From: Crocosphaera watsonii WH 8501
GTDB lineage: Bacteria > Cyanobacteriota > Cyanobacteriia > Cyanobacteriales > Microcystaceae
Assembly (NCBI RefSeq): GCF_000167195.1
Contig: NZ_AADV02000001.1
Location: 372,001-436,000, forward strand
Reading direction: 5' to 3'
DNA: 64,000 nucleotides
A program made the position numbers and the translations under genes. Shown piece by piece: positions 1-10,124 of the stretch. A model generated the notes under the pieces. It was not told the origin of the DNA. It did no database searches and saw nothing but the letters and a program-made list of their open reading frames with translations. Position 1 is the stretch's first letter. The number at the start of each line of letters is the position of its first letter.

Positions 1-200
1 TTATTATGGAGTTGGATCACAGTATCATCCTCGATCGCCCCCCCAGCTTTGAGGGTGTCTAGTCTTTCGATGGTGGATGTCACAATACGCTGATAACCCC
101 ATTGTCCAAACACTTGCTGGAGAGTATCATTAATCCAAGCTTTCTGAACAACTTCTAGGGGAAGTAAGTCTCTTGCGCCTGCTGGTGGTTGATGGATCAT
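1..200 (-). CDS. hisZ: ATP phosphoribosyltransferase regulatory subunit, 5' part
   Basis: The reverse strand from position 200 encodes about 66 residues beginning MIHQPPAGARDLLPLEVV and running off the window edge. The start matches cyanobacterial HisZ, a catalytically inactive histidyl-tRNA-synthetase-like protein that activates the short form of HisG in the first step of histidine synthesis in the cytoplasm. The alternative, histidyl-tRNA synthetase itself, normally lacks the QPPAGARDLLP opening. Only the N-terminus is visible, so integrity of the gene cannot be judged. Confidence 0.8.
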   Translation of the reverse strand, partial: MIHQPPAGARDLLPLEVVQKAWINDTLQQVFGQWGYQRIVTSTIERLDTLKAGGAIEDDTVIQLHN

Positions 201-259
201 CGTATTATTGGTAAATTAGCCAACTTCTAGAATATCTGTTAGTGGCACATTTAAGTTAA

Positions 260-493
260 TTAAGGGAAAGCTTGCCAGACTTGGCGAATTAAATCACTCA
301 ACCAACGACGTTGAACCCGATCCAATAAAGGATCGTCTTCTAAGACTTCGGCGGTTAAATCATCTAATGATTGTCCCTGAGAACGGGCAAGATTAACAAC
401 TCCCGTAATAGCAACGGCGATCATTTCTTCGTCTACTGGCCTACTACGCAGGGCAAATATTTCTTCTGGACTCGCAGGAATGGGATAATGCAT
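260..493 (-). CDS. conserved small hypothetical protein (77 aa)
   Basis: A 77-residue open frame with an ATG start lies 59 bp upstream of hisZ on the same strand, so the two may be co-transcribed. The product is acidic and helical (for example LDDLTAEVLEDDPLLDRVQRRWLSD split over residues 43-67), has no membrane segment and no motif I can name. Balanced amino-acid composition and operon-like placement argue that it is real. I do not recognise a function. Confidence 0.6.
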   Translation of the reverse strand: MHYPIPASPEEIFALRSRPVDEEMIAVAITGVVNLARSQGQSLDDLTAEVLEDDPLLDRVQRRWLSDLIRQVWQAFP

Positions 494-639
494 AAGGGTA
501 TCGTCAATTGTCTAAATCGGTCACAAATTGTAAACTTTTTTTAAGGTTCTCTCAGAATACAGTAACGGAAAGTCTAGCTTACTTTCAACCAAATGGAATC
601 TGTACTTTGGCTTATTTTTGCTTTTCTTAACATATCGTA

Positions 640-2649
640 ATGAAGGAAATCACTTATTTAGAAATTCCCAATCCCAACACCGATGATGTCTGTCACTGGT
701 TACAAGAGCTTTGGAATCCTCCAATGGGCAAGAAAAAGCCTACACCAAATGGGGTTCGTTTACAAGTCATTTCTGAAGTTTCTCCCTCAACACCAGGAGA
801 GACTGAATTATCCATCTTTGTTTGGTCAGTACAACGAACCACTTACCTAAAAATTTTTGCTTGGGGAAATCAACCTTTTCCTTCACAAACAAAGGTCTGT
901 CGTCACTTGGAAAAAGAGATTAGAAAAGCATTTCCTCAACAATATCCTCAGTTACCTGAGTTAGATACGGCTGCTGCTTCAATTTTTGATGCTTTAGAAG
1001 CTTATTATCCAAAAACAGTGCATTTTTTCCGTAAAATGCCCCAAGGAAACACAGATTTACAACGGGTTTACTGGTGGGAAAAACGATGGCGAGAAAGTGT
1101 TAAAAATCCTCAACAACCCAAACAAGTGATTTTTCAACAAAATCAGCCTTCTCCGTCTTCTCAGACGACATACGACCTAATTTATGTTGGCGGTGCTTTG
1201 GGGGTCATTCACGCTGCGGTAATGGCACGGTTAGGTTATCGGGTACTATTGATGGAACGGTTGGCGTTTGGACGGATGAACCGTGAGTGGAATATTTCTC
1301 GTTCTGAATTTCAAAGTTTGATTAACTTGGGTTTATTTACATCGGCTGAATTTGAATCTATTATTGCTCAAGAATATGTGGATGGCTTTAATAAGTTTTT
1401 TGATGGGAATAATCCTAGTTATTTGAAAGCTGATATTTTGCATACTCCAACGGTTTTAAATATTGCTATTGATACCACTAAACTGCTGAAGTTATGCGGT
1501 GATAAATTAAAAGAAGCAGGGGGAGAAATTTGGGATAGAAGCGAATTCATGAAAGCTAATATTGATCCAGAAGGAGTAACAGTTAATCTAGTTGATTTAG
1601 AAACGAGCCAAAGCAAAGAAGTTCGGGGACGTTTATTGATAGATGCTATGGGAACCGCTTCCCCCATTGCTTGGCAGTTGAATGGTAAGCAAACTTTTAA
1701 TAGTGTTTGTCCCACTGTTGGAGCGGTTATTGAAGGGATGGATACTGAAGTTTGGGATCATCAATATGGTGATGTTTTAAACTCTCATGGGGATATTTCT
1801 CGCGGTAGACAGTTAATATGGGAGTTGTTCCCAGGGGAAGGAGATGAGTTGACTTTTTATCTCTTTCATTACCATCAAGTACACCCTGAAAACCCTGGCT
1901 CTTTGTTGGAAATGTACGAAGATTTTTTCAATATTTTACCTGAATACCGCCGTTGTGATCTCGAAAAATTGACCTGGAAAAAGCCCACTTTTGGTTATAT
2001 TCCTGGTCATTTTAGTGTGGGGAAAGGCGATCGTAAAATAGCTTTTGATCGACTGGTGGCTATTGGAGACGCTGCCTCTTTACAATCTCCGTTAATTTTC
2101 ACGGGTTTTGGGTCTTTAGTCCGTAATTTGGATAAATTAACCTATTTACTGGATTTTTCTTTAAAGCATAATTTACTCAAAGCAGAGGATTTAAACCAAA
2201 TTCGGGCTTATCAGAGTAATGTTGCGGTAACTTGGCTATTTTCTAAGGGAATGATGGTTCCGACGGGTAAAATATTACCACCACAGCGTATTAACTCCAT
2301 GTTAAATACGTTTTTTGGTTTATTAGCTGACTCTCCCCCAGAAGTCGCAGATACCTTTATCAAGGATAAGACAACTTGGTTAATGTTTAGTCGACTTGCC
2401 TTGAAAGCAGCCAGCAAAAATCCGGCTTTATTGCTTTGGATCTGGGAAATGGCAGGAAATAAGGATTTAATTCGTTGGTTAGGTTCTTATTTTGAGTTTA
2501 CGTTTGATAGTTTGAAAAATCTACTCTTTGGTGGTTGGTTTAACCAACTATTAAAACAACTTCCTGATCAACTACAAGAGCGATATCCCTCTTTTTGGTT
2601 AAGGTTGCTCAGTTTTCAAAGGAGTTTAGCAACTTCTCGTAAATTGTAG
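640..2649 (+). CDS. cruA: CruA-type lycopene cyclase / FAD-dependent oxidoreductase
   Basis: The 669-residue protein carries a dinucleotide-binding segment at residues 178-207 (YDLIYVGGALGVIHAA then a conserved ER), followed by FGRMNREWNISRSEFQSL. This resembles the FAD-dependent lycopene cyclases CruA/CruP of cyanobacteria and green sulfur bacteria, which cyclise lycopene ends to beta- or gamma-carotene at the membrane. The length and the long N-terminal extension before the FAD domain fit CruA better than the shorter CruP; this choice rests on memory of the family. A second conserved block near residue 480 (VAIGDAASLQSPLIFTGFGS) fits the FAD-contacting GD motif. The frame is intact with an ATG start and is followed 26 bp later by the broken AAA/CHASE2 gene. 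Confidence 0.75.
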   Translation: MKEITYLEIPNPNTDDVCHWLQELWNPPMGKKKPTPNGVRLQVISEVSPSTPGETELSIFVWSVQRTTYLKIFAWGNQPFPSQTKVCRHLEKEIRKAFPQQYPQLPELDTAAASIFDALEAYYPKTVHFFRKMPQGNTDLQRVYWWEKRWRESVKNPQQPKQVIFQQNQPSPSSQTTYDLIYVGGALGVIHAAVMARLGYRVLLMERLAFGRMNREWNISRSEFQSLINLGLFTSAEFESIIAQEYVDGFNKFFDGNNPSYLKADILHTPTVLNIAIDTTKLLKLCGDKLKEAGGEIWDRSEFMKANIDPEGVTVNLVDLETSQSKEVRGRLLIDAMGTASPIAWQLNGKQTFNSVCPTVGAVIEGMDTEVWDHQYGDVLNSHGDISRGRQLIWELFPGEGDELTFYLFHYHQVHPENPGSLLEMYEDFFNILPEYRRCDLEKLTWKKPTFGYIPGHFSVGKGDRKIAFDRLVAIGDAASLQSPLIFTGFGSLVRNLDKLTYLLDFSLKHNLLKAEDLNQIRAYQSNVAVTWLFSKGMMVPTGKILPPQRINSMLNTFFGLLADSPPEVADTFIKDKTTWLMFSRLALKAASKNPALLLWIWEMAGNKDLIRWLGSYFEFTFDSLKNLLFGGWFNQLLKQLPDQLQERYPSFWLRLLSFQRSLATSRKL

Positions 2650-2675
2650 TTAATACTCATTAGCGGCTTTAAATT

Positions 2676-4584
2676 ATGACTCAAATTAAGTCAAGCTATC
2701 AATATCAAGTCGGGGGTAGTCTTAACGGTGACGCACCCAGTTATGTGACTCGAAAAGCTGATTTAGAGTTTTATAAAGCCTTAAAAGGGGGTAACTTCTG
2801 TTATGTGCTTAATTCTCGGCAAATGGGTAAATCTAGTTTGCGAGTACGAACTATGCAAAAACTACAAGCAGAAGGGATAGTTTGTGTTTTTATCGATTTA
2901 ACGGGAATTGGAACACAAGATGCTACCCCAGAAAAATGGTACGCAGGAATTTTTTACACTTTGGTTAGCGGTTGTCAACTAACCTCAAAAATTCAATGGC
3001 GAACTTGGTGGCGAGAACACCTAGAATTGTTGACCCCCATACAACGTTTAAGTTTATTTATTGAAGAAATATTATTAGTCGAAATTAAACAAAAAATTGT
3101 TATTTTTGTCGATGAAATTGATCGAGTTCTTAGTCAAAAATTTTCTCTTGATGATTTTTTTGGACTCATTCGTTATTGCCATGACCAACGAGATACCTAT
3201 GCTGACTATCAACGGTTAACTTTTGCCTTGTTAGGAGTGGCAACCCCTTCAGATTTAATCCAAGACAAAACTCAAACCCCGTTTAATATTGGTCAAGCTA
3301 TTCAGTTACAAGGGTTTTAATTTGATGAAGTTCAACCACTTATTGAAGGTTTAAAAGAGCAATTTGCTGATCCAGAAGCAGTAATAAAAGATATATTACA
3401 CTGGACAGGTGGTCAACCTTTTCTAACACAAAAAATCTGTAAATTAGTAATTCGTGCTGACCGTGATAAGATTACTAATTTACAGAAAGATTCAGAATTA
3501 GTTGCACAAGTAATACAGTATTCTCTTATTGAAAATTGGGAAGTTCAAGACGAACCCCAACATTTGAGAACGATACGAGATAGGATAATTATAAATGAAC
3601 AAAAAGCAGTACAACTGCTAGGAATTTATCAAGAAATTATTGGTCAAGGAGAAATTCCTGCTGACGGTAGTGCGGAACAAATGAAATTACGACTGTCAGG
3701 ATTAGTGGTGGAAAAAGAGGGAAAAATCAAGGTTTATAATCTTGTTTGTCAAACAGTTTTTAGTAAACATTGGGTTGAAAAGAACTTAGAAAAATTTCGC
3801 CCCTATGCCCAGGAAATAAGAGCTTGGATAGCTTCAGAGGGTCAAGATCAATCTTGTTTATTACAAGGCTCTCAGTTGCAGGATGCCTTAACCTGGGCGT
3901 TGGGAAAACGTCTCTGGGATGATGACTATCGATTTTTGGTCGCTAGTCAAACCTTAGCGAAACAACAAACAGAACAATTATTAGAAGCTACAGAACAAGC
4001 TAGTCAATTATTAGCATCTACTAGGTCAAAAGCCAAAAGAAAAGCCCAAAAAAGGCGAATTGGGTTTGTTTGGATACCTGTAATTAGCTTGAGTGTGACT
4101 ATATTTGTCCTTTTGTTGCGCTGGAGTGGATTATTACAAGGACTAGAATGGTCTATGTTGGATCAATTCTTTCGTTGGCGATCGCTGGAACCTTCAGATC
4201 CTCGCATTGCCATTGTCACTATCGATGAAAGAGATTTAACCGAGGTAGGAAAGTGGCCAATTCCTGATAGTATTTTAGCCAAAACAATTACTAATATAAA
4301 AGCCCAAAATCCTCAAGGAATAGGGTTGGATCTCTATCGAGATTTGCCTGTAGAACCTGGCCATAGTGATTTAGTTAAATTGTTTCAATCAACTTCTATT
4401 TTATTTGGTACTGAAAAAATAGCCAGCAGTCGAGTTGCCGCTCCTCCTGTGTTGAGTGAATCAGGACAAGTGGGGTTTTCTGATATTGTGGTAGATGCTG
4501 ATGGAAGGGTTCGTCGTGCTTTATTGTCTCTTGTGGACTCTGATGGTGAACTGCGATACAGTCTAGTGCAGCTTAGCAAAAATA
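2676..4584 (+). pseudogene. AAA-like ATPase / CHASE2 sensor protein, broken
   Basis: One reading frame runs from 2676 to the IS630 insertion but contains an in-frame TAA at 3318-3320, so it is read as two pieces. The first piece is the cyanobacterial AAA-like (AAA_35) domain, with Walker A SRQMGKSS at residues 47-54 and Walker B IVIFVDEID. The second holds the rest of that domain, a transmembrane segment (IGFVWIPVISLSVTIFVLLL) and the start of an extracytoplasmic CHASE2 domain (LDQFFRWRSLEPSDPRIAIVTIDE). The family is thought to sense external signals. The IS630 cuts CHASE2 at 4584. Removing the IS and one TA restores a frame that stops about eight codons on, so the 3' end was probably already lost. 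Almost certainly non-functional. Confidence 0.85.
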
Positions 4585-5924
4585 ATCCACCAGTCACTTA
4601 TGATCTTTAAAGCCCTTAAATTTCCAAACGAACGGCTTAGCAAAATGTTGATTAAAGTAATCAATAAAATTGAGAATTTTTTGGGATAGTTCTTCAGTTG
4701 AACGGACAGTAATTCTTTTGAGTAAACGCCTGACTAAGATCGAAAACCAACACTCAATTTGATTAAGCCACGATGTATGTTTGGGAATATAAACAAAGCG
4801 AATTCGATGAGATTCATCTGATAAAAAATCTGCTCTGCTGTCCATAGATTGCAAAATCCCCTCCTTTCCTTTTCTCCCCAAATCAATAGTAATTTCACAG
4901 CTTTCTGCTACTAATTTGACTAAGCTTTCCGATTTATGAGTGTTGAGTTGATCTACAATAAAAATCCATTCTGCTTTTTCATCAATCTTAATCGTTCTCT
5001 GGATATGTTCAGAAAAATCTTGTTCTGTTCTTGTCGGTCCAATAGAGGGACTAACAACTTTTCCTCTTGCCACATCCCAGTTCGCAATCAAGCTTAAAGT
5101 TCCGTGTCTTTCATATTCAAATTCGATTTTTTCTACTTGTTTAGGCTTGATTCTTTTGTTCGGAAATAATCTCTCAAGAGCTTGAATCCCTGTCATTTCA
5201 TCTGTACTAATTAAATGAATTCCTTGTTCTAACAAAGTTTTAGCTTCTTGATGAAGTTCACAGATATATTTGACTTGCTTTTTAAATTTTAAGGGATCAT
5301 CAATTTTGGCATTTAACCAGTAACGAACGAGATGTGCTTGTAATGTCGCTTCTTTTTAAAAAACGCCCCACACTACGGGGGGAAATCTTTTCGACAATTC
5401 CTCTTTTTATGGCTTCATCCGCCAACTCTGAAGGTGTCCAATGGCTCACTGGTCTGTCTGATTTTTCACATTCTTCACAAGCGATCTCTACAATCTGGAC
5501 TACTTGTTCGACCGTAAAGGATTTTGTTGTTCCAGGTCTTGGGCGATCGCTTAAAATTCCTTTGATCAAGACCATTAATGCTTTCTCCGTTACCTGTTGT
5601 TCTTCGGCGGCACTCAGTTTTTCTCTCTCCTCAAACCATCGCGATCGCCACTGACGCACTTGTACTCGGTCTAATTCTAATCTTCGACTAATCGAACTAT
5701 TGCTCTCTCCTGATGCTGCGGCTAAGATTAGCTTGGCTCGTCTAACAAGGCGATAGGGGTTTGTTGTCCCTCTCACTATTTGTTGGAGTACTGTTTTCTG
5801 TAGGTTGGAGAGGTTAATTGGCAATGCTTTTATCATGGACATCAACTTCGAGATTCTTCCGTTAGTTTCATTGAAACACATTGTCGTGGCTAGTCACGAA
5901 AGTTTCTGTAAAAATCTGGTGGAT
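4585..5924. mobile_element. IS630-family insertion sequence
   Basis: The element is bounded by the inverted repeat ATCCACCAG at 4585-4593 and its complement at 5916-5924. It is flanked on both sides by TA (4583-4584 and 5925-5926), the hallmark target duplication of IS630/Tc1-mariner elements. It carries one transposase gene on the reverse strand, disrupted by a frameshift. The target is the CHASE2 gene. Boundaries are read directly from the sequence. Confidence 0.9.
4594..5842 (-). pseudogene. IS630-family transposase, frameshifted
   Basis: The N-terminal part (from 5842 or 5836 to about 5340) contains the helix-turn-helix region with NPYRLVRRAKLILAAASGES and HWTPSELADEAIKRGIV. The C-terminal part (ending 4594) contains the DDE nuclease blocks LISTDEMTG, IFIVDQLNTH and YIPKHTSWLNQIECWFS. 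The two halves lie in different frames; the second is +1 relative to the first, and the switch falls around 5335-5342. A -1 slip at the nearby T-run would give the wrong frame, so this looks like an indel rather than programmed frameshifting. The enzyme is unlikely to be made. Confidence 0.85.
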
Positions 5925-5926
5925 TA

Positions 5927-6110
5927 CTTTCGCCAAGCTGCACTAGGATTAGAGTCGTTGTCTGAAACCTTTACATCATCAGCATTATCGCCGTTACCTT
6001 TTTACGAGAAGTTACCATCAATAGCAGGGTAACTGTCAACTGACATCATCATCGCACCACGAGGAGATAGAATCGTTGACGACAGGTGACAATTATGCCA
6101 CCATAAGGGT
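5927..6110. other. short unexplained stretch between IS630 and the TA module
   Basis: This 184-bp piece holds an open frame on the plus strand reading VDYFRQAALGLESLSETFTS and ending at 6032. I cannot assign it, and it does not continue the CHASE2 domain in frame. The last 78 bp carry the promoter region of the toxin-antitoxin genes, with AAGGG just before the ATG at 6111. Confidence 0.35.
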
Positions 6111-6455
6111 ATGCGTAATACTCGGCGTATATCGTGGATTAAAGCTGCACAAAAGGATTTTAGAAAATTTCCCTCTGAAGCGCAGGATATTGTTCTTGAT
6201 GCTTTAACTATTGCAGCAGAAGGGGCGAAGTCATCCTTAGCCAAACCATTTAAAGGCGCGGGGTCTGGAGTTTTTGAGATAGCACTACCTTTTAAGGGTG
6301 ATGCCTATCGAACCATTTATGCAGTGCAACTAGGGGAAGCCATTTGGGTGATTCATGCCTTTCAGAAAAAATCAAAAATAGGTATCAAAACACCTCGACA
6401 AGAGGTCGAACTGATTAAGAGACGACTTAAACAACTACGGGAGGCACTCTCATGA
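6111..6455 (+). CDS. higB: HigB/RelE-like (Gp49 family) toxin
   Basis: A 114-residue basic protein with the pattern WIKAAQKDFRKFPSEAQ, GVFEIALPFKGDAYRTIYAV and IWVIHAFQKKSKIGIKTP matches the phage-derived Gp49-like HigB toxins. These are ribosome-dependent mRNA interferases of the RelE fold. The gene is followed by its antitoxin with a 4-bp ATGA overlap, the usual toxin-first order of HigBA. Both genes look intact, next to a freshly broken gene and IS-rich DNA. The specific mRNA target is not known. Confidence 0.85.
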   Translation: MRNTRRISWIKAAQKDFRKFPSEAQDIVLDALTIAAEGAKSSLAKPFKGAGSGVFEIALPFKGDAYRTIYAVQLGEAIWVIHAFQKKSKIGIKTPRQEVELIKRRLKQLREALS

Positions 6456-6772
6456 CAGAAGAACCCTTAGAATTGGTACATGGAAGTGGCAATGTCTATA
6501 AAGACATGGGAGATGGGGAAGCCGATGTCCGCCAAGCAAAAGCCTTGCTGGCAGCAGAAATCATCAAGGTTTTAGACCAAGAAGATTTATCAACCCGTCA
6601 GGCACAAGAGAAAACTGGGGTAGATCACAGCGAGTTTGTTCGCATTCGTGGTGCGAATCTCAGACGTTTTACTATTGATCGACTTATCCTGATCTTAGGT
6701 CGGCTCAATCACAATGTAGAAATCAGTGTGACAACCCACCCCAAACAAAGGGATTTTTCCTCCACGCCTTAG
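6452..6772 (+). CDS. higA: HigA-like XRE-family antitoxin
   Basis: A 106-residue protein overlapping the toxin stop by 4 bp. Residues about 40-90 form a helix-turn-helix of the HTH_37/XRE type (LSTRQAQEKTGVDHSEFVRI then RFTIDRLILILGRL), as in HigA antitoxins that bind the toxin and repress their own operon. The C-terminal tail (THPKQRDFSSTP) is short. The operon is probably autoregulated by analogy with the family; I did not identify an operator. Confidence 0.85.
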   Translation: MTEEPLELVHGSGNVYKDMGDGEADVRQAKALLAAEIIKVLDQEDLSTRQAQEKTGVDHSEFVRIRGANLRRFTIDRLILILGRLNHNVEISVTTHPKQRDFSSTP

Positions 6773-7226
6773 ACCAGACTAAGATGAACGAGCGCCGCTT
6801 CAAAGGCTTTGTCTTTGGGGTTCTCAGAGGATCTAACCACAGCCACAACATCATTAACAAATCGCTCAATCATCACCCTCACACCTTGAAAAAGCACTGT
6901 TTGCCCTACTCGGAACGTGGGGATTGATTTGAGATAACCGAGAAATTCTAAGAGTTGGCGATCGCTTAACTTAATCCGAGAGCGAACGCCATATTTTCCA
7001 ATGAGATACCGTTGTCCTCGTTCGATATCCCAACCAAGTCGAGTCATCTGTTGATCAATTTCAGTCACCACGTCTTCCCAATCAACGTCAGTTACCTCAT
7101 TTTCAGATTCAGTTTCAGAGGGTAACGACTTTAGCTCAACTTCTGTATCGCTGATTATATCCTTGTCACAGCAGTTTGTCTCAGTTTCAGTTACCGCCTC
7201 AGAAATAGTGGCATCATTTTCAATAG
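6769..7226 (-). pseudogene. C-terminal part of an unrecognised protein, cut by IS1634
   Basis: About 150 residues of a plausible protein end at 6769. They have an acidic Glu/Asp/Thr-rich segment, then GWDIERGQRYLIGKYGVRSR and KLSDRQLLEFLGYLKSIP, then a beta-rich end (FRVGQTVLFQGVRVMI). The open frame continues upstream to 7293, but those 23 codons are the end of the IS1634 fragment: the same peptide is encoded at the right end of the IS1634 copy near 51558-51626. The true N-terminus is lost. The stop overlaps the higA stop tail-to-tail. Function unknown. Confidence 0.65.
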
Positions 7227-8253
7227 AACCCAGATTCCGCACTTCAAAATGTAGTATAAAAAAATACATAGTTTTAAAAAGTCCGAAAATCATACCTGGG
7301 CAAGAATATTTCTCTTTTCATTAAATTTTTAGGAAAAATAATCAAATTAAGAAGATTTATACTCATTGAAAACTTAGCAAGACTCAGCACAAACGAAGGA
7401 GAGTTTCCTCTTCTCATTTGATATCATTAGACTCTTATTCTTTTATTATTTTTGCTTTATCCAATTCAATTTATAGATAATATCTTTGACAAGATGCAGG
7501 TAATAAACTCAATATAAAACGCCTTTCTTCTGTTAAATTGACAATTTGTTTAACTCCGTTTAAAATCACATAATGAATACCTTGAAAACATTGAAATATC
7601 CACCTCAAAGTCGGACGCAATGTTACTTTCCCTACTTGATTATTTATTCCTTTTTTGACTCTTTTTAAACAATTTCTTAATTCTCTTTGCCCCAAGTTAT
7701 AAATCAACAAACACAAAGACATTAAAAATAACATTGTTTCTATTCTTTCTGGTTTTTCAACGAAGAAACTATCAGTAAAAAATAAGGGATCTTTCAAAAA
7801 TCGAAATCCTCTTTCCGTAGATTGCTGATTTTTATAAGTTATCAGAATTTCACTAGCTTCTAATTTATTTTCCTCTACTAAGTTAGTTGCTAAAATAAAT
7901 TTTCCTGCTTCTTTAGTCTTTCTACTTATCTCTTCATCTTTTTCGATGATCAGACTAATCATTTTATAAATCTTTTCCTTTTTTTTTGAGTAAGTTTCAA
8001 TCAGTTCAACTTCTTTTATTTCCAACAATCTCAATTTTTTATTAATAGCTTTTAATTTATATCGAGCAGCTTGAGGATGTTCAAATTCTTCAGATTGTAT
8101 TTCTTTAAGAAATTTTTGGGATTTCTTCTCTTCTTGGGAAAGTTGTTTTTCTAGTTTTTCCAAATTACTTTTCTGTCTTTTTTCACTCAAGACTATTAAC
8201 CAAGTTTGCTTGATTCCACCATAAGTAACAATTTCTTCTTTCCAGGTATAACT
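7227..8253. mobile_element. IS1634-family element, right-hand fragment
   Basis: The terminal repeat AACCCAGATTCCGCACTTCA begins at 7227 and matches the ends of the full copy at 49614-51624. The fragment keeps the right end and the 3' half of the transposase and stops at about 8253, exactly where the IS66 terminal repeat begins. Its missing half is not next to the other side of the IS66. Confidence 0.85.
7471..8253 (-). pseudogene. IS1634 transposase, C-terminal half
   Basis: About 260 residues from SYTWKEEIVTYGGIKQTWL to ASCQRYYL are almost identical to the C-terminal half of the transposase at 49755-51380. Unlike that copy it reads through IFQCFQGIHYV without a stop, so it shows the ancestral CAA codon. 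The N-terminal half, with the first catalytic Asp and the DUF4277-like region, is gone. No function as a transposase is possible. Confidence 0.85.
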
Positions 8254-8339
8254 GTAACTGCTCACCGCAACAAAAAAGTCTTATTGAAAAGCACTACAAA
8301 CAACATCAGTTGAGTCAACAAAAATATAAGCCCTGTGAT

Positions 8340-8360
8340 TTAGCGTAAAATTTAAGCTAA
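8340..8360. repeat. 21-bp palindrome variant (TTAGCG-N9-AGCTAA)
   Basis: This 21-bp dyad in the 3' region of the IS66 has one mismatch from the TTAGCG-N9-CGCTAA motif found in the two-gene IS copies. It overlaps the TAA of a short open frame (SLIEKHYKQHQLSQQKYKPC) that could be a transposase remnant. Confidence 0.55.
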
Positions 8361-8467
8361 TTTATTACGGCTATTTTAATGACTAACATTCCCAGAATCA
8401 AGTCTTTTAAAAACCTCAAATAAAAACAACAATATGAGAAAAAAAAGAATAGTAAGATAGTTTTTTG

Positions 8468-8488
8468 TTAGCGGAGATTATCCGCTAA
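8468..8488. repeat. 21-bp palindrome (TTAGCG-N9-CGCTAA)
   Basis: A perfect dyad with 8-bp arms TTAGCGGA and TCCGCTAA and a 5-bp loop, inside the IS66 downstream of its transposase. Same length and spacing as the palindromes at the ends of the two-gene IS. Confidence 0.75.
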
Positions 8489-8558
8489 TCCTGTGTATTT
8501 TTGTGCAGAGAGATAGGGCGATCAAGAAAAATCTATCCCCCATCGGCTCCGGAGCCTT

Positions 8559-10046
8559 TTACATCTCTAATCCTGGGGGACTCCGACCAGCTAATGAAAA
8601 TAATTCGCATAATTGGACAATGGCATTTTGCCCCTGTAATCTCATGGTCTCTAAAAAACTGAACATTTGGGTGACTAACTCTGCACCCCAGTCGCTTCTT
8701 GCCCCCCCACTTACTTTGCGGTGAATGACAATGGGACGTAAAGCTCTCTCAGCATCATTATTATCTGGTTTGACTTCAGGATAAGTTAGAAAGGTGAACC
8801 ACTCTTCCCAATGACGTTTGAGACGGTTAATCAATCTTTGTGCATCATAAGGCCATCCTTTTTTGGGAGTTGCTTTAAAAATCTTTTGCAGTGAGTTCTC
8901 GACTTCTGTTCTTTTGGAGCCTAAGTCTTCAAGGGTTAAATTTCGAGCATGATAATGACGATAATGGATACGGGCGGTTGCTAAAACTTGCTGTACATCG
9001 GCAGCAAATTCTCGATTCGCTTGAAAACGACTGGTTTTAAGGGACTCTAACTCTCGTTCTAAATGTGCCAGACATTTCTGTTTGGCCATCGCACTTTGTC
9101 TAAAGTAGGCACTATAGCAGTCACTGGTGAGGATGCCCTTAAAATCTGCTCCTAACAATTTCTCGACTTCTGCGGAGCTTCTAGTGGGAGCCAACATCAA
9201 CACACAGACCTCATTTGATGTGGCTACCCAAACCCAATACTTGATGCCATCGATGCAATAACTGGTTTCGTCAACACATCGGATTCCTGGCTGCTGGATG
9301 TACTTTAACCACTGTTGGGTCAAGGGTTCTAAACTTTCTTGAAACCATTTGTGCATTTTGGCAAGGCTCCCTTGAGAAATGGGAATGCCAAAGACATACT
9401 CTATAAAATGTTCCTGTTTACGCCATGTAAGATTACCCCCATAGCCAAGCCAGCCCACGATGCTACTTAATCGCGCCCCATAACGGAATCCTTCTTTAAC
9501 TCCCAATGGAACAGGACTGTAATCTGACCATCCACAACTAGGACATTTATAGAATCCGCGACGATATTCCCTGATTTCTATGGGTTGGTCTACTACTTCA
9601 GCCACTTGCTGGACTTTTTCGGGAACTACTTCATCTCGTTCCACTGAACCCCCACAAACAGGACAGTTTTCTAGTTCTAAAGGGACTATCTTATCGGGCT
9701 GACCAAAACCATTACGGGTCTTCCCTAGGTGGTCATATTTTGGTCCGCGTTTAAATCCTTTTTTGCGTTTCTTTTTGTCAGAAGGCTTTTTTAGTGGGTC
9801 TGATGATGGGGGGACTGAACTGTTTTTTGAGTTACGGTTTTTTAGCTTATCTCTCTCTTCTTTCAATTTTTCAATTTCTTGCTGTTGTGTAGAGATTTGT
9901 TGTTGTTGCTGGTCAATCAGTCTTTGTTGAAGAGATAACTGTTGTTGTGCCTTGACTAGCCACTCAATCATGAAGACATTGTTCGCCAACTGTTCATCGG
10001 CGATAGCTCTAACTAGCTTTGAATCAATGGTAGCATTTGTGGTCAT
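8559..10046 (-). CDS. IS66-family transposase (TnpC)
   Basis: About 495 residues, uninterrupted. The N-terminus is a glutamine-rich coiled coil, followed by the NSKNSSVPPSSDPLKKPSD stretch and two zinc-binding CxxC pairs (CPVCGGS, CPSCGWS) typical of IS66 TnpC. The DDE nuclease follows, with RCVDETSYCIDG, ILTSDCYSAY and the C-terminal PDNNDAERALRPIVIHRK containing the catalytic Glu. I chose the ATG at 10046; a GTG three codons upstream is possible. Both terminal repeats are present, so this is one of the few elements in the window that may still be active. Confidence 0.88.
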   Translation of the reverse strand: MTTNATIDSKLVRAIADEQLANNVFMIEWLVKAQQQLSLQQRLIDQQQQQISTQQQEIEKLKEERDKLKNRNSKNSSVPPSSDPLKKPSDKKKRKKGFKRGPKYDHLGKTRNGFGQPDKIVPLELENCPVCGGSVERDEVVPEKVQQVAEVVDQPIEIREYRRGFYKCPSCGWSDYSPVPLGVKEGFRYGARLSSIVGWLGYGGNLTWRKQEHFIEYVFGIPISQGSLAKMHKWFQESLEPLTQQWLKYIQQPGIRCVDETSYCIDGIKYWVWVATSNEVCVLMLAPTRSSAEVEKLLGADFKGILTSDCYSAYFRQSAMAKQKCLAHLERELESLKTSRFQANREFAADVQQVLATARIHYRHYHARNLTLEDLGSKRTEVENSLQKIFKATPKKGWPYDAQRLINRLKRHWEEWFTFLTYPEVKPDNNDAERALRPIVIHRKVSGGARSDWGAELVTQMFSFLETMRLQGQNAIVQLCELFSLAGRSPPGLEM

Positions 10047-10124
10047 AACCCCCACTATACATAAAAATCCCCGATTTTACCTTTATGTTGTCAAGACAGA
10101 TTCTTTATTGCGGTGAGCAATTAC

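Larger units (their letters stand above)
8254..10124. mobile_element. IS66-family element (single-gene type)
   Basis: The ends are the inverted repeats GTAACTGCTCACCGCAACAA at 8254 and GTAATTGCTCACCGCAATAA read inward from 10124; IS66 elements characteristically begin GTAA. The element has one transposase gene and no tnpA/tnpB accessory genes. No 8-bp target duplication is visible: the left flank is IS1634 and the right flank is an IS5-type element, both truncated at the junction. Deletions therefore followed the insertion. The 300 bp downstream of the transposase carry two of the 21-bp palindromes. Confidence 0.85.

Noticed and set aside
5335-5345. Programmed -1 frameshift in the IS630 transposase at the T-run
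   Set aside because: The downstream half is in the +1 frame relative to the upstream half, so a -1 slip would not connect them.
7227-7293. N-terminal MIFGLFKTMYFFILHFEVRN of the 6769-7293 open frame
   Set aside because: The same peptide is encoded at the right end of the IS1634 near 51558, so it is IS sequence and not part of the host protein.
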